A stretch of 64,000 bases of DNA from an uncultured Bacteroidia bacterium (GCA_902780935.1 CACZHP010000001.1:1-64000), one strand, 5' to 3'. Counted from the first letter of the stretch, positions 31,994 through 41,877 are shown. Notes: generated by a model not told the origin, from the letters alone. Numbers and translations are program-made.

Positions 31994-33922
31994 ATGACAA
32001 GGGTTTTTATCGCTCTTAAACGACTGATCAGCTCATTTTTCGTGGTAATTGTCACCTTATCATCCGCCGGATGCAAAGAAGACAAACCGACAATCATATC
32101 CGTTGAAGGAGTCACTGTCAACAAAACGACTGTCAGTCTCATGGAGGGTGAAAGTGAGAATCTTTTCGCTACCGTCACACCTTCCAATGCGACCAATACC
32201 AACGTAAGCTGGTCTTCCTCCAATTCCGAAGTAGCGACTGTGGATGGCAAAGGACTGGTGACGGCAGTCAAGGCCGGATCCGCAACCATCACAGTTATCA
32301 CCTTAAATGGAGGTAAGGCTGCTTCTTGTCTTGTTTCCGTCAAGGCCAAACCGGCCCCGGTCACTAAAGGGGCGTACAAACATGTATTTATCATAGGCGT
32401 AGATGGTGGAGGAGCGTTCTTCAAAGACACTCCAACCCCGAGAATTGACGAGATATTCAAAACCGGGGCGGTCTCCTACAGGACCAAAACCTCATATCCG
32501 ACGATCAGCGCCCAATGCTGGGGATCTATGCTCCACTCTGTCCTCCCCGAATTCCACAGGCTGACTAATGGTACAGTGGCCAGCAAACCATTTAATCCTA
32601 ACAGCCCGTTCCCTTCAATATTCAGGATTGTCAAAGAGGCAAACCCGAACGCCAAACTGGCATCATTCTGTAATTGGAACCCAATCAACATCGGCATCAT
32701 CGAGGATAATCTCGGGGTGATTAAAGATACGGGAAACGATCCGGAAGTGGCCGCCAAGGTGGTCAATTATATTCAGAATAACAATCCGACCCTGCTATTC
32801 GTGCAGTTCGACTCCGTGGATGGCGCTGGCCATGGGAGCGGATATGGCTCGTCCAAGCATCTCGCCTCCATCACCGCTGTTGACAAGTTGATCGGGGATA
32901 TCTACGATGCTGTCAAACAGAAGAATATCCTTGACGAGACGCTGTTCATAGTCTCAGCCGACCACGGAGGCACTCCTGAGGGCTCACATGGAGGCGACAC
33001 CGAAGCAGAGAGATATGTGTTCCTGGGGGTCTCTGGTCCTACTGTCCTGAGCGGCGGGCAGATCCAGAATCCGGAGGTGAGGGACATCGCCGCGATCTCG
33101 GCGTATGCCTTAGGCTTGGATTTCCCGGAGACTTGGACCGGAATAGTCCCCGGAGGATTGTTCCAGGGAGTGGAAGCGATGGAACGTCATGAGATGGATC
33201 CCGAGGATATCCCGGTGTCTAAGTTCCGTAAGCACCAGACTGAGGCCACACCTGAAATTGGCGATCTCAAAGACGTCCTCTCCGGACATGAGATTGTCTC
33301 TTATCTTCCTTTTGACGGAAATGAGAAAGATGCTCTTGGAAAGGTTGAAACCGAGAAGAGCGGCAAAGTGTACTACTCAGATGCATATTACGGCAAAGGT
33401 GTGGATTTGTCTGACGGATACGTGACTCTTAAGGATGTCTCTGTCGGAACCAAGTCATTCTCAGCGGCTTTCTGGATAAAGACAAACGGGGTATCTTCCG
33501 ATCCGTGCATTATTTCGAACAAGGATTGGAACTGGGGCGGCAACAACGGTTTCGTGCTGTCCTTGCGAAGTGACGGGGACATCAAGTTCAATGCTGGTTA
33601 CAATGGAAACAGAATGGATCCGGCAGCCGGCTTGCCTTTTGATTACCAGAAGGGTTGGATGCATGTTATCCTTGTCGTGGACAGGAAGGCGAACAAGGCG
33701 CGCATCTATTATGACTTCAACCTGGATGTGGAAAGTGATATTCCAGCGGAATTGAGAAACGTCTCATTCGATGCCCTCGACTTGAATATCGGCCAGGACG
33801 GAACCGGGCATTACAATGCTAAACTGGCCGCACAGCTGGATGAAATGATCATCACCGCCGACGCATTGAGCGACGAGGACATCTCCAAGCTAAAGGCTTA
33901 TTACGTTACTACGACGCGATGA
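31994..33922 (+). CDS. Lipoprotein with BIG2, type I phosphodiesterase and LamG-like domains
   Basis: A 642-residue lipoprotein (lipobox SAGC). Residues ~30-115 are one BIG2 domain (PSNATNTNVSWSSSNSEVATV, AVKAGSATITV). Residues ~125-395 are a type I phosphodiesterase/alkaline-phosphatase-like domain: KHVFIIGVDGGG, SYPTISAQCWGSMLHSV (nucleophile Thr region), FDSVDGAGHG and VSADHGGTPEGSHG. Residues ~430-640 are a concanavalin/LamG-type domain (SFSAAFWIKTNG...). The mix suggests a surface enzyme acting on phosphorylated glycans or lipids. Its end overlaps the convergent lipoprotein gene by 14 bases. Confidence 0.78.
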   Translation: MTRVFIALKRLISSFFVVIVTLSSAGCKEDKPTIISVEGVTVNKTTVSLMEGESENLFATVTPSNATNTNVSWSSSNSEVATVDGKGLVTAVKAGSATITVITLNGGKAASCLVSVKAKPAPVTKGAYKHVFIIGVDGGGAFFKDTPTPRIDEIFKTGAVSYRTKTSYPTISAQCWGSMLHSVLPEFHRLTNGTVASKPFNPNSPFPSIFRIVKEANPNAKLASFCNWNPINIGIIEDNLGVIKDTGNDPEVAAKVVNYIQNNNPTLLFVQFDSVDGAGHGSGYGSSKHLASITAVDKLIGDIYDAVKQKNILDETLFIVSADHGGTPEGSHGGDTEAERYVFLGVSGPTVLSGGQIQNPEVRDIAAISAYALGLDFPETWTGIVPGGLFQGVEAMERHEMDPEDIPVSKFRKHQTEATPEIGDLKDVLSGHEIVSYLPFDGNEKDALGKVETEKSGKVYYSDAYYGKGVDLSDGYVTLKDVSVGTKSFSAAFWIKTNGVSSDPCIISNKDWNWGGNNGFVLSLRSDGDIKFNAGYNGNRMDPAAGLPFDYQKGWMHVILVVDRKANKARIYYDFNLDVESDIPAELRNVSFDALDLNIGQDGTGHYNAKLAAQLDEMIITADALSDEDISKLKAYYVTTTR

Positions 33923-35438
33923 TCTCCTTATTGATCAGCTCGATTCCCCAGGTAATGAACTGGTCCGATGCCAAAGAAGGAGATATTGTGCAATCCAAAA
34001 GACGTAGCTTCAGATAAAGCTTGACAGGACGAGGAGTGTCCTCCGCCTTCCAGGAGACGACGAACCGTTTATCTTCGTATCCTGAGAAGTAACCACCGGG
34101 AGCGACAAACTTCTTTTCCGGAAACTCGACCTCTTTTCCGCCCTCAAACACAATAACGGGGATACATTCAAGGTTGAAAGGCTGTCTGTTGGACAGCCAT
34201 CCTGAAATGATTATATCAGTTCCAGGAACAGCGTCTATGTCCTGTTCCGAAAGTGTGATCTCGCTGGTCTGGCAATCCTTCCCCCAAAACGCCCCTTTAA
34301 GCTGAAGAGGGATATACCACTCATTGGTTATCTTGACTTTATATGTCTTGTCGGTTTCTAAGAAAGAAGGAAGACTAAGGTTTGTCATCGCGAATCCAAG
34401 CTGTTGAGGAAACGGATCCTTGATCAAGCCATCTAACTGCGGAAGTCGGAGTTCACGCAGGGTATCCTGGTATAAGAAGGTTGGTTGGTCAAAGAAAACG
34501 TTGTCGAACGGGCGATTTATCGGTAATTCTTTTGATGTGCGGATTTCTCCTCCGGATGAAGAGAAAAAATGTCCCATGAAATAAAAATCGGCGTCATCTG
34601 TATTATAATGAGACTCTACCTTCACATGATTGAAGTGGTTTAAAACCTCTTCTTTGAGAGGCTGGAAGGGAACGGAAACGGCTATTTCCTCTTCTTCACG
34701 ATCTTTGAAAACAGCAGCAAGACGAAGAAACTCTAGCTCAGAGAAAACCATCTGAATATCAAAAGATTCCGGACAAACTACACTCGATGCCGATCCCGAC
34801 ATATAAAGGTTTCCGGAAAAGGGCGACGACACGCCTGTCACATTAAACTCAAGGGTTAGTCCGGATCTGGTGATCACCCATTCCTCTTTGTTTGATACAA
34901 CGGTTCCATCGATTCTAAGTGAAGCGTCATCTGAACTCACTCCTATGCAGGAGGGTAACCTCAAATCAGAACCGGGTTCGATCCGAACCTCATCATAGGG
35001 ATAGTCCTCAGGCAGGGATATGCGAAGAGTAAGGGTTCCCGAAACAAAACCCCAATCCACGTACGAGAGATCCTCCGAATGGTGTACACGGCCCATCGAG
35101 TATTCTCCGTTGGCGTTAAAACTCCATGTCCCCCCTTCCTCCGTGTTATCTATGATAGGCCAATAATAACAGCGTAAAGACAACGTGGTGTCCTGGGCCT
35201 CCACCCAGGCTCGCCCCAGATTGTAAGAGTACTCCAGGTCCGGGCCTTTAATGTCAATATAGTAGAAGTTGTGCTGATTGCACGGCAAACCCTCCAATTC
35301 TGGGAGGAGAGTCTTGAGGAAAAGAGGCTTGGACTCAAAAGAAACGTTTCGAAAAACCCTCTCTGTCTTCTCTTCCTTAGAACAAGCGCAGATTAATGAG
35401 AAGGCCGCGGCCAATATGAGAAACCGCGTACGCATCAC
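33909..35438 (-). CDS. Large lipoprotein of unknown function
   Basis: A 509-residue lipoprotein (lipobox ICAC). The rest is beta-rich and looks like a series of ~100-160-residue beta-sandwich units (for example LTLRISLPEDYPYDEVRIEP, YKVKITNEWYIPLQLKGAFWG). I see no enzyme motif and do not recognise the family. Its start overlaps the DUF368 gene's stop by four bases (35435-35438), so it is translationally coupled to that transporter. It converges on the phosphodiesterase gene with a 14-base overlap. Confidence 0.5.
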   Translation of the reverse strand: MMRTRFLILAAAFSLICACSKEEKTERVFRNVSFESKPLFLKTLLPELEGLPCNQHNFYYIDIKGPDLEYSYNLGRAWVEAQDTTLSLRCYYWPIIDNTEEGGTWSFNANGEYSMGRVHHSEDLSYVDWGFVSGTLTLRISLPEDYPYDEVRIEPGSDLRLPSCIGVSSDDASLRIDGTVVSNKEEWVITRSGLTLEFNVTGVSSPFSGNLYMSGSASSVVCPESFDIQMVFSELEFLRLAAVFKDREEEEIAVSVPFQPLKEEVLNHFNHVKVESHYNTDDADFYFMGHFFSSSGGEIRTSKELPINRPFDNVFFDQPTFLYQDTLRELRLPQLDGLIKDPFPQQLGFAMTNLSLPSFLETDKTYKVKITNEWYIPLQLKGAFWGKDCQTSEITLSEQDIDAVPGTDIIISGWLSNRQPFNLECIPVIVFEGGKEVEFPEKKFVAPGGYFSGYEDKRFVVSWKAEDTPRPVKLYLKLRLLDCTISPSLASDQFITWGIELINKEIIAS

Positions 35439-36319
35439 TTCCGCTTGCTGAACAGCTCAAGGGCAAGCACCAATCCGGCGCCGATCAAGGCCCATAAGAC
35501 CGCACCGCCGATGTGGAGAGCCTCAACAGGCTGTCCGTTAAGGACATTGGCGGTTTCGCAAGCCACTTTATCAGCCCATGGCCAGACCTTGACGAGAGCG
35601 CCGATCGTGAAGCCGATCAGAACAAGCAGGGTCTGCTTCTCGTACTTTCCGATAAGCCAGTGAAGGAACTTTGAGAAAGCGACGATACCGATAACGCAAC
35701 CGATGGCGAAGACCAGCAGGACCGGGATATTCAAATCGCTGACAGCCTTCATGATATACTCGTATTTCCCGAGCAGGACAAGAATGAAACTTCCTGAGAT
35801 TCCGGGCAGGATCATGGTGCAGATGGCGATAGCTCCGCAAACGGCGATAAACCACATGTCCGAAGTGGTCTCTGTCGGTGACAGGAGGCAGATGAACGCC
35901 CCGAGGGCTATTCCAAGAACGAGCCAAGCCACCTCTTTACCTTTCCAGCCTTTGATGTCGGAGAGCATGAATACGGCCGAGACGACAATCAGGCCGAAGA
36001 AAAACGCCCAAGTCTGGACCGGATGGTGAGCCAGGACATATTCCATAAGCTTGGCCAAGGAGAATACGCTGATTATCACTCCTATAGCGAGCCAAAGGAG
36101 GAAGGTGCCATGGATGGTCTCCCAAAACTCCTTGAACTGTCCTTTTATCAATAACTTCCACGTTGAGACGCTCATGATGGCGTTCAAAGCTTCTATGAGC
36201 TCGTTGAATATTCCCGTCAGTAGGGCGATAGTTCCTCCAGATACTCCGGGGATAACATTAGCCGCCCCCATGGCGAAGCCCTTGAGAGCGACAATCGAAT
36301 TTTTGATGATATTTGACAT
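35435..36319 (-). CDS. DUF368 membrane protein, likely polyprenyl-phosphate translocase
   Basis: A 294-residue protein with about eight membrane helices. The family signature is at the N-terminus: GFAMGAANVIPGVSGGTIALLTGI; a second PGISGSFILVLLGKY repeats the motif, giving an inverted-repeat fold. DUF368 proteins have been shown in other bacteria to recycle undecaprenyl phosphate across the membrane. It is followed by a tightly linked lipoprotein gene and preceded by a small unknown gene, all leftward. Confidence 0.88.
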   Translation of the reverse strand: MSNIIKNSIVALKGFAMGAANVIPGVSGGTIALLTGIFNELIEALNAIMSVSTWKLLIKGQFKEFWETIHGTFLLWLAIGVIISVFSLAKLMEYVLAHHPVQTWAFFFGLIVVSAVFMLSDIKGWKGKEVAWLVLGIALGAFICLLSPTETTSDMWFIAVCGAIAICTMILPGISGSFILVLLGKYEYIMKAVSDLNIPVLLVFAIGCVIGIVAFSKFLHWLIGKYEKQTLLVLIGFTIGALVKVWPWADKVACETANVLNGQPVEALHIGGAVLWALIGAGLVLALELFSKRK

Positions 36320-36322
36320 TCT

Positions 36323-36856
36323 CTACCGGATCTTTCCGAGATAACTCTTCATGGCGTTGAAACTGTCCAGCTGCGAGAGATCCTTCCCTGCCGGGTCAGA
36401 GACCACCAGGTCAAAAAGGTCGCCGCCCAGCTGCTTGCGGCCGATCTTGAAACGAGCCTTGGAAGTCCTTGCCATGTATTCAATGGCGAAGTCGGGCTCC
36501 TTGATCAAGGATATGAACACATCTGGGGCCCTCTCTTCGAGGACACCCATCTTGTACTTGTTGGGCCGCCCCAGCCAATCGAGGTCTTTCTTTGTGATGG
36601 TGGTCTGGATGCTCGTTATCAGCCTGTCCTCGCTCCCGATCTTACGGAAATCCTGGAAGAAGACCGCCCCATTGATGTCCATACCACGGAAATAATTCAT
36701 TATGGTTGACTTACATGCATCGAAAGAGGGATCCTCCACGTCTATAATAGCCACGTATGACTTGATTTTCGAAAGCGGGAGAATCTCAGTAGGGACAACG
36801 CTAGCATGCCTCTTGAGACTTCTTTTCCTGAAAATATTCTTTATGAAATCAAACAT
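36323..36856 (-). CDS. Conserved Bacteroidota protein of unknown function (DUF6913-like)
   Basis: A 177-residue protein. The start at 36856 (MFDFIKNIFRK) is preferred because the longer frame upstream overlaps the kinase gene and encodes low-complexity residues. After a short basic segment come FFQDFRKIGSEDRLITSIQ, TKKDLDWLGRPN and ARFKIGRKQLGGDLFDLVVS, conserved in small Bacteroidota proteins of unknown role. It is soluble, without a signal. It lies between the adenosine kinase-like gene and DUF368. Confidence 0.6.
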   Translation of the reverse strand: MFDFIKNIFRKRSLKRHASVVPTEILPLSKIKSYVAIIDVEDPSFDACKSTIMNYFRGMDINGAVFFQDFRKIGSEDRLITSIQTTITKKDLDWLGRPNKYKMGVLEERAPDVFISLIKEPDFAIEYMARTSKARFKIGRKQLGGDLFDLVVSDPAGKDLSQLDSFNAMKSYLGKIR

Positions 36857-36860
36857 AAGC

Positions 36861-37856
36861 CTAAATATTGACAGAACCGATGAGCTGCCGGATCTCAGCC
36901 TTGGCGTCCCTCCAGCGAGGGACGTCGATCTTGGTTCCGACAACCTCGACGACTTTCGCAGCAATTATCGAGCCGACCTCGCCGCACACCTTAAGGGGCA
37001 TTCCCAGAGAATGGGCATAAAGGAAACCGGCGGCATAGGTGTCGCCCGCTCCAGTAGCGTCGATGGTGGCAGCTGGCCAAGCTTCAATGTAGTGATATTC
37101 ATCGCCTTGCTGGACCATGGAACCATCCTTGCCAACCTTTACCACGGCGATCTCGCACTGCCTTGCGAGTGCGGCGAGCGCCTCCCGAGGCTCAAGCTTC
37201 GTGTAGGCTCTGGCCTCAGACTCGTTGGCGAAGACGATGTCAATGTATTTCTCCACGAGGTTATGGAAAAAAGCCTCGTTGGATTCCACCACATTATAAG
37301 ACGCCATGTCGATCGAGATCTTGCACCCAGCATCCTTGGCCATCTGCACTGCCCGACGGATAAGATCTTGGTTCTGAACAAGATAACCTTCGATATGGAA
37401 ATAGTCATATCCCTCGAAATACTCCGGCTTCAAGTCTTCCGGGACAAGCTCCAAGGCAGCCCCCATGTAATCGGCGAAAGTCCTTTCGGCATTGGCTCCG
37501 GTTATGAAGCACATCGCCCTGCCGGAACCCTTCGTCCCTTCGAGCAAAGTGGTCTTGACTCCGAACTGCTCCAGGGTACTCTTGTAGAGATGGCCCAGCT
37601 CGTCATTCCCGATCTTGCCGATGAAGCAGGATGGCATTCCGAATATGGATGTGCAGGTGATGGTGTTGGCCGCAGAGCCTCCGGGGACATATTTGACCCC
37701 ATATTCCTTGAGTTTCGACCAGATCTGGTCCCCAGTCTCAAGATCTACATGCTGCATGCTTCCTGGAGGAAGGTGATATTCCCTGAGCATCGAGTCGTCC
37801 GGGAACACGGCCAGTATGTCAGTGAGGGCGTTCCCTATTCCGAGTATGGATTTCAT
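36861..37856 (-). CDS. PfkB-family kinase, adenosine-kinase-like
   Basis: A 331-residue ribokinase-fold enzyme. It shows ILGIGNALTDILAVF, PGGSAANTITCTSIFG, FIGKIGNDELG, KVGKDGSMVQ, and the anion-hole/catalytic motif TGAGDTYAAGFLYA, whose Asp is the base. Among PfkB proteins the spacing and GSAAN motif favour adenosine/nucleoside kinase over a sugar kinase. It leads a leftward group with the small DUF6913-like gene and DUF368, and is divergent from the UPF0104 gene. Confidence 0.82.
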   Translation of the reverse strand: MKSILGIGNALTDILAVFPDDSMLREYHLPPGSMQHVDLETGDQIWSKLKEYGVKYVPGGSAANTITCTSIFGMPSCFIGKIGNDELGHLYKSTLEQFGVKTTLLEGTKGSGRAMCFITGANAERTFADYMGAALELVPEDLKPEYFEGYDYFHIEGYLVQNQDLIRRAVQMAKDAGCKISIDMASYNVVESNEAFFHNLVEKYIDIVFANESEARAYTKLEPREALAALARQCEIAVVKVGKDGSMVQQGDEYHYIEAWPAATIDATGAGDTYAAGFLYAHSLGMPLKVCGEVGSIIAAKVVEVVGTKIDVPRWRDAKAEIRQLIGSVNI

Positions 37857-37908
37857 GGCAAAAAATGTGTTATGGGCTCGTAATCCGCGAATTTAAGGAT
37901 TATTTGAT

Positions 37909-37916
37909 TAAATTTG
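37909..37916 (+). promoter_or_regulatory. Candidate -7 box for the UPF0104 gene
   Basis: TAAATTTG fits TAnnTTTG and lies five bases before the ATG at 37922, supporting that start over an in-frame ATG further upstream. A -33 box is not clear. Confidence 0.4.
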
Positions 37917-37921
37917 TTACC

Positions 37922-38989
37922 ATGAACAAGAAGGTAGGGAATATTCTCAAGTACGGATTGTCGATCCTGCTTGCCGTGGCGTTGCTGTATTTCGCTTTCC
38001 GAAAGGTTGACTGGACTGATTTCTGGGCCGCCCTGAAAGCCTGCAGCTGGGAGTTTGTGCTGCTTTCTGTCGTGTTTGGTTTCTTCGGGTTCTTTCTCAG
38101 GGCTCTTAGGTGGAGGGAGGTGCTCCTGCCAATCGACCCTACGACCAAGACTCTCAGCTGTTTCAACGGCATCAACATAGGTTACGCCGTCAATATGGTG
38201 CTTCCCAGGGTCGGAGAGGTGCTGCGCTGCACGTATATTACCGCTCACTCCAAGAAAGTCAAGGATCCGAAGACTGGTGAGGAGACCAGGCTCGCGTCTT
38301 TTGAAAAGGCTCTCGGGACCGCATTCCTGGAGAGATCCGTGGACGTGATAATGTTGTTAGTCCTCCTAATAGTATTCCTGTTTTTCACCTGGGACAAGTA
38401 CGGGGGCTTTTTCGCCGAGAAGATTTTCGGCGCCGCCGCCGGCAGCCTCTCCTTCGGAAAGGTAGCGACCATAGTCCTGATCCTCCTGGCTTTGGCCGCA
38501 TCGGCCTGGACGGTGTTCCGCTTCGCGGGAAGGTGGAAGCCACTCAAGGCGGTCAAGGAATTCTGCAAAGGTCTTTGGCAGGGGTTCGTCAGCTGCCTTA
38601 GAATGAAGAGAGCCTGGTGGTTCTTCCTCATCACTATCCTCATCTGGGTGTGCTACTGGATGATGAGCGTCACCATCCTATGGGCTGTGCAGGGAATCGA
38701 CACAACCGCCGTATCCGCTGACCTTGCCTCCGCCGTTACGACCGTCAGGAGTCTGAACCTGGTGGACGCGTTCTTCCTGATGCTCGCCGGAGCCCTTTCT
38801 TCGATAGTCCCTGTCCCCGGAGGATTCGGCGCCTTCCATTTCATCGTGGCCGGGGCTGTATCCTACGTGTACGGACTTCCCTTTGAGTTCGGAATCATCT
38901 TCGCTACCCTCTCACACGAATCCCAAGAGCTCAACCAGCTCATCTGGGGTGGTATTTCTTTCGTAATAGAGCAATTCAGAAAAGATTAG
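37922..38989 (+). CDS. UPF0104/LPG-synthase-type transmembrane protein
   Basis: A 355-residue membrane protein with about eight helices. The family features are FFLRALRWREVLLP, INIGYAVNMVLPRVGEVLRC and the late GALSSIVPVPGGFGAFHF (the PxPGGxGxxE/H segment of lysylphosphatidylglycerol-synthase-like flippases). Such proteins act in lipid or lipid-linked sugar transport; no soluble transferase domain is attached. The start at 37922 removes a non-conserved extension. It lies five bases before GH106, which may thus share its transcript. Confidence 0.8.
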   Translation: MNKKVGNILKYGLSILLAVALLYFAFRKVDWTDFWAALKACSWEFVLLSVVFGFFGFFLRALRWREVLLPIDPTTKTLSCFNGINIGYAVNMVLPRVGEVLRCTYITAHSKKVKDPKTGEETRLASFEKALGTAFLERSVDVIMLLVLLIVFLFFTWDKYGGFFAEKIFGAAAGSLSFGKVATIVLILLALAASAWTVFRFAGRWKPLKAVKEFCKGLWQGFVSCLRMKRAWWFFLITILIWVCYWMMSVTILWAVQGIDTTAVSADLASAVTTVRSLNLVDAFFLMLAGALSSIVPVPGGFGAFHFIVAGAVSYVYGLPFEFGIIFATLSHESQELNQLIWGGISFVIEQFRKD

Positions 38990-38994
38990 GATAT

Positions 38995-41877
38995 ATGAGA
39001 CCACAACGGTTTTTCATTTTGCTGGCCACCGTCGCACTCTCGCTTGCGGTGGTTCCTGCCATAGCTCAGAACAAACTGACATCCAAGCAGTTATATTCTC
39101 AATTCCAAAACCCTGACACCCGTTACCGGCCCTTTGTGCGGTGGTGGTGGAACGGAGACAGGGTCAATGCGGAAGAGCTTGTCCGCGAGCTTCACATCAT
39201 GAAGGAGGCCGGCATCGGTGGAGTCGAGATCAATCCCATCGAATTTCCGGCCGGGGACGACACCCTGGACACAAAACCTCTCAAATGGCTCAGCGACGAG
39301 TGGATCGACATGCTCAAGGTCGTGTTTGACGAGGCGGACAAAATCGGGATGACATGCGACCTCATCATCGGATCCGGCTGGCCTTTCGGAGCGGAAAGTC
39401 TTCCTAGGGACGAAAGAGCCGAGGTTCTGCTCACTTATGCCAAGGAAGTTCCCGCCGGAGAGACTCTTGAGATGTCCTTGTTCCACTTGTACAAAGAGTT
39501 GGATCCTGGAGTGACGATCGTCAATCCGCGCCGAACCCCGGAACTGGTCTCCATCTGCCTTGCCCCCGACCCTATCGGGAGCCTTGATGAGGCGATAGAC
39601 CTTTCCGGCAAGGTGAAGGACGGTATCCTGACCGTGGACGTCCCAGAAGGCAAATGGCAGCTTTACGCCATGGTGAAATTCGAATCTTTCGCCAGCGTGA
39701 TCAATGGAGCTCCCGGCGCCGCAGGGTCCATCCTGAACCACATGGACGCTTCAGCGGTGAGACATTATCTGAATCACATGACCGATGCCATAGAGAAAAG
39801 GATCGGCCCCCTCTCCGGCCGTGTCAGGGCCATGTTCATAGACAGCATGGAGCTTGAGGGCAACAACTGGACCGCGGACTTCGCGAAAGTTTTCAAGGAG
39901 AGACGGGGATATGACGTGCTTCCGTGGCTGCCTTTCACCATGTTCGAGGTAGGAAGGTTAGGCGACGTCAAGAGTTTCGAATATGGATCCAAGAAAAGCC
40001 CGAAGTTCCAGGAGGAAGTGGATAGGGTACGTTTCGACTTTGAGCTCACCAAGGCTGAGCTCTTGCACGAGCGTTTTTACGGCACCATGGGCCAGTGGGC
40101 TAAAGATAAAGGGTTGAAACTCCGCGCCCAGGCCTATGGAAGGGGTTTCTTCCCGCTTGAAAGCTCTTTGATGGTTGACTTCCCCGAAGGTGAGTCCTGG
40201 ACCACCAACTGGCTCCGTCACAAGTTGGGTGAGGAAATGGGAGACGAGGACTACCGCCGTGGACGAGGGTACACTATGATCAACAAATATGTCTCATCGG
40301 CGGCTCATCTGTCAGGAAAAAGAGTCGTGAGCGCCGAGGAGATGACCAACACCTACAAAGTGTTCACCACCTCCCTGGAGTTCCTCAAGGTCGGCTCTGA
40401 CATGAGCGCGATCTCCGGAGTCACCCACTCCGTGTGGCACGGATTCAACTATTCACCCCTCGAGGCGGAGTTCCCCGGATGGATCCAGTACGGTACCTTC
40501 CATAATGAGAGGAACACCTGGTGGCCTTATGTGAAAAACCTCAACGACTACCGCGCGCGAATTGCCAGCCAGCTCCAGAATGCCGACATGTACACGGACA
40601 TAGCCATCCTTCCCGCCAACTACGACATGTGGTCCACTATGGGAGTCCAGACGGAGCCTTTCCCGGTCAAACTTAACGTGCCTTATACCTCCCTGATCTG
40701 GGAGGCAATCCACAAGACCGGCGGCGGAGCCGACTATGTCAGCGAGATAATTCTCAACAAGGCCACTGTAAAGAAAGGGAAACTCTGCTACGGCCCTAAG
40801 GAATATGGAACCCTTTTCCTGGTCGAAGTCACAAGCACAACTCCCGAAACCCTGGCCAAGCTTGAGGAATTCGTCAGGCAGGGAGGAAGGGTCTTCTGCA
40901 TCGGGAAATATCCTGAGAAGTCGTTGGGACTCAAGGATTACGAGGCCAGAGACAAGAAGATTGCCGAGGCCGTAGGACGCCTGAAGGCCTACAAGGACAA
41001 CTTCATCCTACTCGAGAAACCGGAAGACGGAAAGTACCTCGAATGGTATGAGGGCGTTATGGAGAAATATTCCCTGCCCCACTCTATCACGATCTCCAAT
41101 CCCGACCGCTTCCTGCTTCAGGACCGTTTCGTCACCGACGACAAGTCGGACATGTTCATGATTATGAACGCCCACATGAGCGAACCCAGGGAAACAGACA
41201 TAATATTCCCGAAATCAATTACTTCCGGGAAGCATGCCTGGATTTATGATCCCGCTTCTGGAAGCCGCTTCCCCTTGAGACTTGACAAGGGAGGCAAGGC
41301 TCATTTCCGTTTCGGACCGTCAGAGACCTATCTTGTAGTCTTCAATAAGGATGGCCGCTCCTCAGGTTCTGCACCTGTCCTTCATAACCCCGTCTCGACC
41401 CCTGTCATCCTGAGCGAAGCGAGGGATCTCCGCGAAGCTAAGGGTCCCTGGTCCCTGACCCTCCACCAGCCCCAGCTCGACACGACATGGACTACAACCT
41501 TTGACACCCTCCAGGACTTGAAGGACATGGCCGACTCGACCTACAAGAACTTCATGGGAACCGTGATTTACAAGACTTCCGTTTCCCTCGACGAGAAGAA
41601 TCTCCCCAAATACCTTGACCTCGGGAAGGTCGCTGACATCTGCGAGCTTAAGATCAACGGCCGCGATGCCGGTATGATGTGGTTCGGAGAGAGGATCTAC
41701 GACATCTCCCCGTATGTCAAAGCGGGAGAGAACACCATCGAGATTAAAGTAACCACCCTGATGGGTAATTATATTCAGACACTCAAGGACAACAAGGCAG
41801 CGCAACGCTTCGTCCTGAGACGTAACCAGCCTTATGTGTCCGCAGGATTGATTGGACCAGTAAAATTATACAAATGA
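38995..41877 (+). CDS. GH106-like alpha-L-rhamnosidase, secreted, with family C insertion
   Basis: A 960-residue enzyme with a signal peptide (ends VPAIAQ). The opening RYRPFVRWWWNGDRVN and EAGIGGVEINPIEF match GH106, as do MTCDLIIGSGWPFG and SVWHGFNYSPLEAEFPGW. A C-terminal beta-sandwich (DLGKVADICELKINGRDAG) resembles the galactose-binding-like end of the family. It should release L-rhamnose from rhamnogalacturonan. Residues ~801-818 (TPVILSEARDLREAKGPW) come from a family C repeat in frame. The stop overlaps the GH28 start (41874-41877), so the enzymes are co-translated. Confidence 0.85.
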   Translation: MRPQRFFILLATVALSLAVVPAIAQNKLTSKQLYSQFQNPDTRYRPFVRWWWNGDRVNAEELVRELHIMKEAGIGGVEINPIEFPAGDDTLDTKPLKWLSDEWIDMLKVVFDEADKIGMTCDLIIGSGWPFGAESLPRDERAEVLLTYAKEVPAGETLEMSLFHLYKELDPGVTIVNPRRTPELVSICLAPDPIGSLDEAIDLSGKVKDGILTVDVPEGKWQLYAMVKFESFASVINGAPGAAGSILNHMDASAVRHYLNHMTDAIEKRIGPLSGRVRAMFIDSMELEGNNWTADFAKVFKERRGYDVLPWLPFTMFEVGRLGDVKSFEYGSKKSPKFQEEVDRVRFDFELTKAELLHERFYGTMGQWAKDKGLKLRAQAYGRGFFPLESSLMVDFPEGESWTTNWLRHKLGEEMGDEDYRRGRGYTMINKYVSSAAHLSGKRVVSAEEMTNTYKVFTTSLEFLKVGSDMSAISGVTHSVWHGFNYSPLEAEFPGWIQYGTFHNERNTWWPYVKNLNDYRARIASQLQNADMYTDIAILPANYDMWSTMGVQTEPFPVKLNVPYTSLIWEAIHKTGGGADYVSEIILNKATVKKGKLCYGPKEYGTLFLVEVTSTTPETLAKLEEFVRQGGRVFCIGKYPEKSLGLKDYEARDKKIAEAVGRLKAYKDNFILLEKPEDGKYLEWYEGVMEKYSLPHSITISNPDRFLLQDRFVTDDKSDMFMIMNAHMSEPRETDIIFPKSITSGKHAWIYDPASGSRFPLRLDKGGKAHFRFGPSETYLVVFNKDGRSSGSAPVLHNPVSTPVILSEARDLREAKGPWSLTLHQPQLDTTWTTTFDTLQDLKDMADSTYKNFMGTVIYKTSVSLDEKNLPKYLDLGKVADICELKINGRDAGMMWFGERIYDISPYVKAGENTIEIKVTTLMGNYIQTLKDNKAAQRFVLRRNQPYVSAGLIGPVKLYK
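41396..41448 (+). repeat. Family C repeat inside GH106
   Basis: CCCCTGTCATCCTGAGCGAA, then GCGAGGGATCTCCGCGAAGC. It is translated in frame as PVILSEARDLREAKG, the same peptide type as in aroDA, in the loop before the C-terminal beta-sandwich. Confidence 0.82.

Noticed and set aside
36702..37883. A 393-codon plus-strand open frame
   Set aside because: It is an antisense shadow of the adenosine-kinase-like gene and its neighbour.
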